A stretch of 19,026 nucleotides of DNA from assembly GCA_934101345.1 (NCBI GenBank), contig CAKOQV010000017.1:1-19026 (forward strand), written 5' to 3'. A program made the position numbers and the translations under genes. How positions within the stretch are numbered: the stretch's first letter is position 1; each line of letters opens with the position of its first letter. The notes under the pieces were generated by a model. That model saw only the letters and a program-made list of their open reading frames with translations. It did no database searches and was not told where the DNA came from. Below are positions 14,838 through 19,026 of this stretch, one piece after another. Source of the stretch: an uncultured Bacilli bacterium. Lineage in GTDB: Bacteria; Bacillota_I; Bacilli_A; RF39; UBA660.

Positions 14838-16613
14838 ATGAGTAGAATAAAAGTAATGAGTGAACTACTATCCAATAAAATAGCGGCAGGAGAAGTAGTA
14901 GAAAAAGTAGTATCAATAGTCAAAGAACTAGTGGAAAATTCTGTTGATGCCAAAAGTACTGAAATAAAAATAGACCTAAAAGAAGCCGGTCTAAGAGAAA
15001 TAGTGGTTACTGATAATGGTATAGGTATGGATAAAGCTGATGCTGTTTTAGCCTTTCAAAGACATGCCACTAGTAAACTATATACTGATGATGATCTATT
15101 TAACATAAACTCTCTAGGTTTCCGTGGTGAGGCCTTACCATCAATTGCTGCAGTATCCGAAGTTCTACTAAAGACATCACAAGGCGAAGTAGGAACAATT
15201 GTCCACATCAAAGGTGGAAAAATACTTGAAAATAAAAATGGTGATGCCAGAAAAGGAACACAAATAACAGTTACCAATATGTTCTATAATACCCCTGCTA
15301 GATTAAAACATCTATCCAGTCCATATGCTGAACTAGCGGGAGTTACTGAATATGTAAATAAAATGGCTCTATCATATCCAAGTATTAAGTTTAGATTAAC
15401 TAATGACGAAAAAGAACTATTAAATACCGATGGGTCTGGTAATTTACTTAAAGTAATAAAATCAATATATGGTTTAGAAATAACTAAAAAGATGCTTGCG
15501 ATAAATGGTTCTAATGACGACTACGATGTATCAGGTTACATTTCCTTACCTGAAGTAAATAGAGCCTCAAGAAATCATATGACTGTCCTAGTAAATGGAA
15601 GAGTAATAAGAAATCAAGTACTAAATAAAGTAATAAATGATTCTTATTCATCATTTAAAGAAGATACTAGATATCCAATCGTGGTAATTAAAATAGATAC
15701 TGATCCATCACTAATTGATGTAAATATTCACCCTTCTAAACAAGATATCAAGTTTAGTAATTTTGAAGATTTAAAAACACTTATATCAACCCTAATTGTG
15801 GATACAATAAAAACAAAATTATTAATACCAAAGATAGAAGTAAAAGAAGAACCACAATTAAAGTATGAAAATCTAGCATTAAATTTAGATCGAAATATCA
15901 TAAATGAACCAGGTGAAGTAAATCCTGATAAAGAAAGATTAACTAATTTAATTAACTTTAACTATGAACAAAATAATGAATATGATACTGAAGAGGAAGA
16001 AGAATATATTGAAGAAAGACCTAAAGATACTCTTCCTGAATTATATCCTATTGGACTAGCCTTAGGTACATATATAGTATGTGAAAATGAAAAAGGAATC
16101 TATCTAATAGATCAGCATGCTGCTGAAGAAAGAATTAATTATGAGAGAAATTCTTATTTACTTGCCCATCCCAGTGGTAATACCATAACGCCTCTTATAC
16201 CTATCATAATTGAACTACCTAATAATGAATTTATAAAAGTAAAAGAAAATATTGATATTTTAGATAGTTTAAATATCAAAGTAGAAGAGTTTGGTAGTAA
16301 TTCGTATCGTATTATATCACATCCTACTTGGTTTACTAAGGGTAGAGAAAAAGAGATAATATCTAAAATATTTGAAGATATAACAAATAAAGGTAAAGAT
16401 TTTAGTTTGGCAAAGTTTAATGATAATTTAGCTAAATTAGTAAGTTGTAAAATGAGTATTAAGGCTAATACTAGAATAACTAAAGAAGCCCAAGAAGAGA
16501 TAATTAATAAACTTAGAAGGTGTAATAATCCATTTAATTGTCCTCATGGAAGACCTACTATAATACATTTTACTACTTATGAAATAGAAAGGATGTTTAA
16601 AAGAGTAGTATAA
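14838..16613 (+). CDS. mutL: DNA mismatch repair protein MutL
   Basis: Start placed at ATG 14838, one base after the truB stop, with TGAGGTG just upstream. An earlier TTG (14826) would add four residues inside truB. The product is 591 aa. MutL couples MutS mismatch recognition to strand removal. Seen: GHKL ATPase motifs (IAAGEVVEKV, ELVENSVDA with E30 and N34, DNGIGM, SLGFRGEALPSI), the VNGRVIRN and VDVNIHPSKQDI transducer blocks, an acidic linker, and a C-terminal endonuclease site DQHAAEERINYE (from about 425) with CPHGRP (568-573). The intact endonuclease motif means a nicking MutL, as in organisms lacking MutH. mutS is not in the window. Confidence 0.97.
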   Translation: MSRIKVMSELLSNKIAAGEVVEKVVSIVKELVENSVDAKSTEIKIDLKEAGLREIVVTDNGIGMDKADAVLAFQRHATSKLYTDDDLFNINSLGFRGEALPSIAAVSEVLLKTSQGEVGTIVHIKGGKILENKNGDARKGTQITVTNMFYNTPARLKHLSSPYAELAGVTEYVNKMALSYPSIKFRLTNDEKELLNTDGSGNLLKVIKSIYGLEITKKMLAINGSNDDYDVSGYISLPEVNRASRNHMTVLVNGRVIRNQVLNKVINDSYSSFKEDTRYPIVVIKIDTDPSLIDVNIHPSKQDIKFSNFEDLKTLISTLIVDTIKTKLLIPKIEVKEEPQLKYENLALNLDRNIINEPGEVNPDKERLTNLINFNYEQNNEYDTEEEEEYIEERPKDTLPELYPIGLALGTYIVCENEKGIYLIDQHAAEERINYERNSYLLAHPSGNTITPLIPIIIELPNNEFIKVKENIDILDSLNIKVEEFGSNSYRIISHPTWFTKGREKEIISKIFEDITNKGKDFSLAKFNDNLAKLVSCKMSIKANTRITKEAQEEIINKLRRCNNPFNCPHGRPTIIHFTTYEIERMFKRVV

Positions 16614-16697
16614 GTAAGAGCCTAGGTCTCTTACTTACATAAAAAGCCTAAGGTCTTTTTATGGTAATTTAGAGCCTATTGTATAGTCTCTAAATTA
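16611..16697 (+). repeat. Hairpin trio B (same architecture as trio A)
   Basis: H1 (16611-16637) has arms TAAGTAAGAG/CTCTTACTTA, perfect 10 bp, around CCTAGGT. H2 (16638-16663) has arms CATAAAAAG/CTTTTTATG, perfect 9 bp, around CCTAAGGT. A single G at 16664 follows. H3 (16665-16697) has arms TAATTTAGAG/CTCTAAATTA, perfect 10 bp, around CCTATTGTATAGT, whose CTAT/ATAG can extend the stem. As in trio A, the first two hairpins abut, one G follows, and every apex is G-CCT...GT-C. The first arm begins with the mutL stop codon itself. No T-run follows the trio, so it is not a conventional terminator, although transcription from mutL would pass through it. Confidence 0.88.
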
Positions 16698-16730
16698 AAA
16701 AATATTTATATTGTAAAGAAGGTAATATAT

Positions 16731-17003
16731 ATGAATATAGATTTTGATAGAATAGAAAAAATTTATGGTAGTAGTATAATTAATTCTATTGCCTTATTAA
16801 AAGATGATGTGATAGATAATATTAAGTATTTTATATCATTAGGTTTTGAAGATACTGAAGATATTTTTGAAAGACAAGTACTAATATTTATTTGTCCCAA
16901 AGAAGAATTTAGAGTAAAAATAAACAATTTAATAAAAAAATTAGGAAATAACTATATAGAAGAAATAGAAAATGATATTTCACTATTAGATGAACTTTTA
17001 TAA
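16731..17003 (+). CDS. Small helical protein, possibly mTERF-like
   Basis: A 90-aa protein with ribosome site AAGAAGG (16716-16722), directly downstream of hairpin trio B and before a clear terminator. It is not confidently recognised. Seen: entirely helix-favouring sequence with DNIKYFISLGFEDTEDIFER followed by ICPKEEFRVKINNLIKKLG. This resembles the repeating pattern of mTERF-type helical repeats: a K-x-x-x-F/L-x-x-LG-F/L turn, an acidic D/E-D-I helix, then an x-P-x-x-F helix. Known: mTERF proteins are nucleic-acid-binding alpha-solenoids, mostly eukaryotic. The resemblance is inferred by eye. A segment NNIKENYEFL in the next gene is similar, so the two neighbours may be related. Confidence 0.65.
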   Translation: MNIDFDRIEKIYGSSIINSIALLKDDVIDNIKYFISLGFEDTEDIFERQVLIFICPKEEFRVKINNLIKKLGNNYIEEIENDISLLDELL

Positions 17004-17010
17004 TAATAAG

Positions 17011-17050
17011 CATGTTTAAAGCTATATATTAGCCTTAACATGTTTTTATT
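17011..17050 (+). terminator. Rho-independent terminator
   Basis: CATGTTTAAAGCTA (17011-17024) pairs with TAGCCTTAACATG (17030-17042), with one bulge and one mismatch, followed by TTTTTATTT. It ends the transcript of the 90-aa gene, and probably readthrough from the mutL operon, before the next promoter. Confidence 0.75.
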
Positions 17051-17071
17051 TATAATTCCTAATACTAATGT

Positions 17072-17100
17072 TTGACATTAAAATATTTTTATGCTAAAAT
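17072..17100 (+). promoter_or_regulatory. Strong promoter of the repeat-protein gene
   Basis: TTGACA (17072-17077), a 17-bp spacer, TAAAAT (17095-17100) with an extended -10 TG (TGCTAAAAT). It lies 41 nt upstream of the ATG at 17142. The terminator just before it makes the repeat gene an independent transcription unit. Confidence 0.75.
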
Positions 17101-17141
17101 ACATGGCTGTAAAAAGCAAAAATTATATAGAGGTGATAGTT

Positions 17142-19026
17142 ATGATTGAAGCTTATATATTAGATACATTACTAAAAAAGTATGGAATAGATGCTACAAA
17201 AGTTATTAATAAAAATAACAATATATTAGAATATGGTGAATACCAAGATATAGATAGAACACTAAATTATTTGGTAAAAGAATTACATATCAGTGCTAGA
17301 AATATAGAAAAATGTCCTAGTGTTATGTATAAGGCCGTTAATAACATAAAAGAAAACTATGAATTTTTAATAACAACAAAAATAAATACAGGCAATATAG
17401 AAACAACATTACATATATTAAGCACTAATCCTAAAGATTTAAAAGAAACATATAATCATGTATTAAATAATTATGGTATAGAATATATCAATAGAATCAC
17501 TTCAATACTACGTGCTCCTATTGATAGGATAAAACAAATAGAAGAACTACTTAACGATAAGTTATTAGTAATATCAGCAGCTATATCAAGAAATAATATG
17601 GATGAGATAAAAAAAATAATTGATGTATGTAAAAAAAATAATATACAAATAGCCGGTAGTATATTTTTAAAAACATCAGAAGAAATAGAAAAAATAATTG
17701 ATGTATGTAGAGAAAATAATATACCAATCACCGGTAGTGTATTTTTAAAAACATCCGAAGAGATAGAAAAAATAATTGATGTATGTAAAAAAAATAATAT
17801 ATCAATCACTGGTAGTGTATTTCATAAAAGAGCAGAAGAAATAGAAAAAATAATTGATGTATGTAGAGAAAATAATATACCAATCACCGGTAGTGTATTT
17901 TTAAAGACATCAGAAGAAATAGAAAAAATAATTGATGTATGTAGAGAAAATAATATACCAGTAACTGGCAATGTATTTAAGAAAACATCAGAAGAAATAG
18001 AAAAAATAATTGATGTATGTAAAAAAAATAATATACAAATAGCCGGTAGTGTATTTCATAAAACTGCCGAAGAGATAGAAAAAATAATTGATGTATGTAG
18101 AGAAAATAATATACCAATCACCGGTAGTGTATTTTTAAGTGCATCCGAAGAAATAGAAAAAATAATTGATGTATGTAGAGAAAATAATATACCAATCACC
18201 GGTAGTGTATTTTTAAAAACATCCGAAGAGATAGAAAAAATAATTGATGTATGTAAAAAAAATAATATATCAATCACTGGTAGTGTATTTCATAAAAGAG
18301 CAGAAGAAATAGAAAAAATAATTGATGTATGTAGAGAAAATAATATACCAATCACCGGTAGTGTATTTTTAAAGACATCAGAAGAAATAGAAAAAATAAT
18401 TGATGTATGTAGAGAAAATAATATACCAGTAACTGGCAATGTATTTAAGAAAACATCAGAAGAAATAGAAAAAATAATTGATGTATGTAAAAAAAATAAT
18501 ATACAAATAGCCGGTAGTGTATTTCATAAAACTGCCGAAGAGATAGAAAAAATAATTGATGTATGTAGAGAAAATAATATACCAATCACCGGTAGTGTAT
18601 TTTTAAGTGCATCCGAAGAAATAGAAAAAATAATTGATGTATGTAGAGAAAATAATATACCAGTAACTGGCAATGTATTTCAGAAAAAAGCAGAAGAAAT
18701 AGAAAAAATAATTGATGTATGCAAAAAAAATAATATATCAATCACCGGTAGTGTATTTTTAAAAACATCAGAAGAGATAGAAAAAATAATTGATGTATGC
18801 AAAAAAAATAATATATCAATCACCGGTAGTGTATTTTTAAAGACATCCGAAGAGATAGAAAAAATAATTGTTGTATGTAGAGAAAATAATATACAAATAA
18901 CTGGTAGTATATTTTTAAGAACATCAGAAGAGATAGAAAAAATAATTGTTGTATGTAGAGAAAATAATATACCAGTAACTGGCAATGTATTTCAGAAAAA
19001 AGCAGAAGAAATAGAAAAAATAATTG
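17142..19026 (+). CDS. Giant tandem-repeat helical protein, 5' part (3' end outside window)
   Basis: An ATG with AGGTGAT 4 nt upstream opens a frame of at least 628 codons that is still open at the window end. Residues 1-152 are non-identical helical sequence, including IEKCPSVMYKAVNNIKENYEFL-type segments (split here: IEKCPSVMY at about 56, then NNIKENYEFL) and a diverged unit ending ISAAISRNN just before the repeats. From residue 153 there are 18 complete 26-residue units plus part of a 19th. The core is SEEIEKIIDVC, then KK or RE, NNI, P/S/Q, I/V-T/A-G-S/N-V/I-F and a variable 3-residue end. Charge pattern and period suggest a two-helix alpha-solenoid unit. No signal peptide or membrane segment is seen at the start, so it is probably cytoplasmic. 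The family is not recognised. The N-terminal segments have an mTERF-like I-x-x-CP-x-x-M pattern, offered as inference only. Confidence 0.85.
   Translation, partial: MIEAYILDTLLKKYGIDATKVINKNNNILEYGEYQDIDRTLNYLVKELHISARNIEKCPSVMYKAVNNIKENYEFLITTKINTGNIETTLHILSTNPKDLKETYNHVLNNYGIEYINRITSILRAPIDRIKQIEELLNDKLLVISAAISRNNMDEIKKIIDVCKKNNIQIAGSIFLKTSEEIEKIIDVCRENNIPITGSVFLKTSEEIEKIIDVCKKNNISITGSVFHKRAEEIEKIIDVCRENNIPITGSVFLKTSEEIEKIIDVCRENNIPVTGNVFKKTSEEIEKIIDVCKKNNIQIAGSVFHKTAEEIEKIIDVCRENNIPITGSVFLSASEEIEKIIDVCRENNIPITGSVFLKTSEEIEKIIDVCKKNNISITGSVFHKRAEEIEKIIDVCRENNIPITGSVFLKTSEEIEKIIDVCRENNIPVTGNVFKKTSEEIEKIIDVCKKNNIQIAGSVFHKTAEEIEKIIDVCRENNIPITGSVFLSASEEIEKIIDVCRENNIPVTGNVFQKKAEEIEKIIDVCKKNNISITGSVFLKTSEEIEKIIDVCKKNNISITGSVFLKTSEEIEKIIVVCRENNIQITGSIFLRTSEEIEKIIVVCRENNIPVTGNVFQKKAEEIEKII
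17598..19026 (+). repeat. 78-bp coding tandem repeat array (18 units and a partial)
   Basis: Direct tandem repeats of exactly 78 bp (26 codons) run to the window end without spacers. By residue 12-17 type, ten units read CRENNIP, four CKKNNIS, three CKKNNIQ and one CRENNIQ. The Lys-Lys/Arg-Glu choice is linked to the Pro/Ser/Gln choice in all but one unit. KK-type units carry an A8 tract at the KKN codons. Because the period is a multiple of three, gain or loss of units keeps the frame. Confidence 0.95.
17679..18662 (+). repeat. 468-bp higher-order tandem duplication within the repeat array
   Basis: Positions 17679-18194 match 18147-18662 base for base by eye at an offset of 468 bp (six 78-bp units). 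Units 2-7 are thus duplicated as units 8-13. The identity breaks on both sides at single-base differences (A/C at 17678 versus 18146, A/G at 18195 versus 18663). This indicates a recent unequal crossover or slippage, or, if not confirmed, an assembly artefact. Confidence 0.9.

Noticed and set aside
16611..16697. Ordinary rho-independent terminator of mutL
   Set aside because: None of the three stems is GC-rich or followed by a T-run outside its own arm. The same element also occurs at 2655-2735, where no plus-strand gene ends.
17011..17050. Seventh copy of the conserved-apex hairpin (contains TAGCCTTA)
   Set aside because: The GCCT lies in the 3' arm rather than at the apex, and the structure ends in a T-run, so it is an ordinary terminator.
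17471..18985. Minus-strand open frames within the repeat region, rich in FSLHTSIIFSIS-type sequence
   Set aside because: They are the reverse complement of the 78-bp coding repeats. The plus strand has a promoter, ribosome site and a 628-codon frame with a conserved helical pattern, while the minus frames lack start signals.
17598..19026. CRISPR array
   Set aside because: The repeats are contiguous 78-bp coding units with no unique spacers, and they keep one reading frame throughout.

Overview
The window looks like a chromosomal segment of an AT-rich, low-GC Firmicutes-type bacterium. An uncultured Bacilli/Mollicutes-relative of the gut type (RF39/Erysipelotrichia-like) would fit. The reasons are the base composition, RNase J, the rimP-nusA-rnpM(ylxR)-infB-rbfA-nrnA-truB cluster, strong AGGAGG-type ribosome binding sites, TTGACA/TATAAT promoters and AGA-dominated arginine use. 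Trp is always TGG, and every intact gene whose stop is visible ends in TAA or TAG, none in TGA. The taxonomic placement is inference; no rRNA or tRNA gene was seen.

Layout. (1) Positions 1-2640: the 3' end of a DHHW-family (AlgX/DltD-like, SGNH-type) gene converges on RNase J (minus strand), with a shared bidirectional terminator between them. (2) 2640-5817: an accessory block. It starts with a trio of hairpins (2655-2735), then a consensus promoter drives a frameshifted GNAT acetyltransferase remnant, an APH-type phosphotransferase, a MazG-like NTP pyrophosphohydrolase and a solitary HipA-like kinase. (3) 5818-7419: a separately promoted cell-surface protein with a cohesin-like domain, three cadherin-like beta-sandwich repeats and a C-terminal membrane anchor. 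(4) 7440-16613: the core translation/ribosome-maturation operon. A promoter and a leader hairpin precede rimP (short form), nusA, rnpM and infB. Three small related orphan genes are inserted before rbfA, nrnA, truB and mutL. Genes are packed with 0-11 nt gaps or overlaps. (5) 16611-19026: a second hairpin trio overlapping the mutL stop codon, a 90-aa helical protein, a terminator, and a strongly promoted gene that runs off the window. That gene encodes at least 18 nearly identical 26-residue helical repeats.

The most unusual material is twofold. Two intergenic hairpin trios (2655-2735 and 16611-16697) share one architecture: hairpin, hairpin, one G, hairpin. Each hairpin has an unrelated but self-complementary 8-10 bp arm around a conserved G-CCT...GT-C apex. 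The second trio sits immediately upstream of two genes that look like helical-repeat (possibly mTERF-like) proteins, one of them a rapidly expanding modular repeat protein with a 468-bp exact internal duplication. Whether the hairpins and the repeat proteins are functionally linked is speculation, but it is testable.
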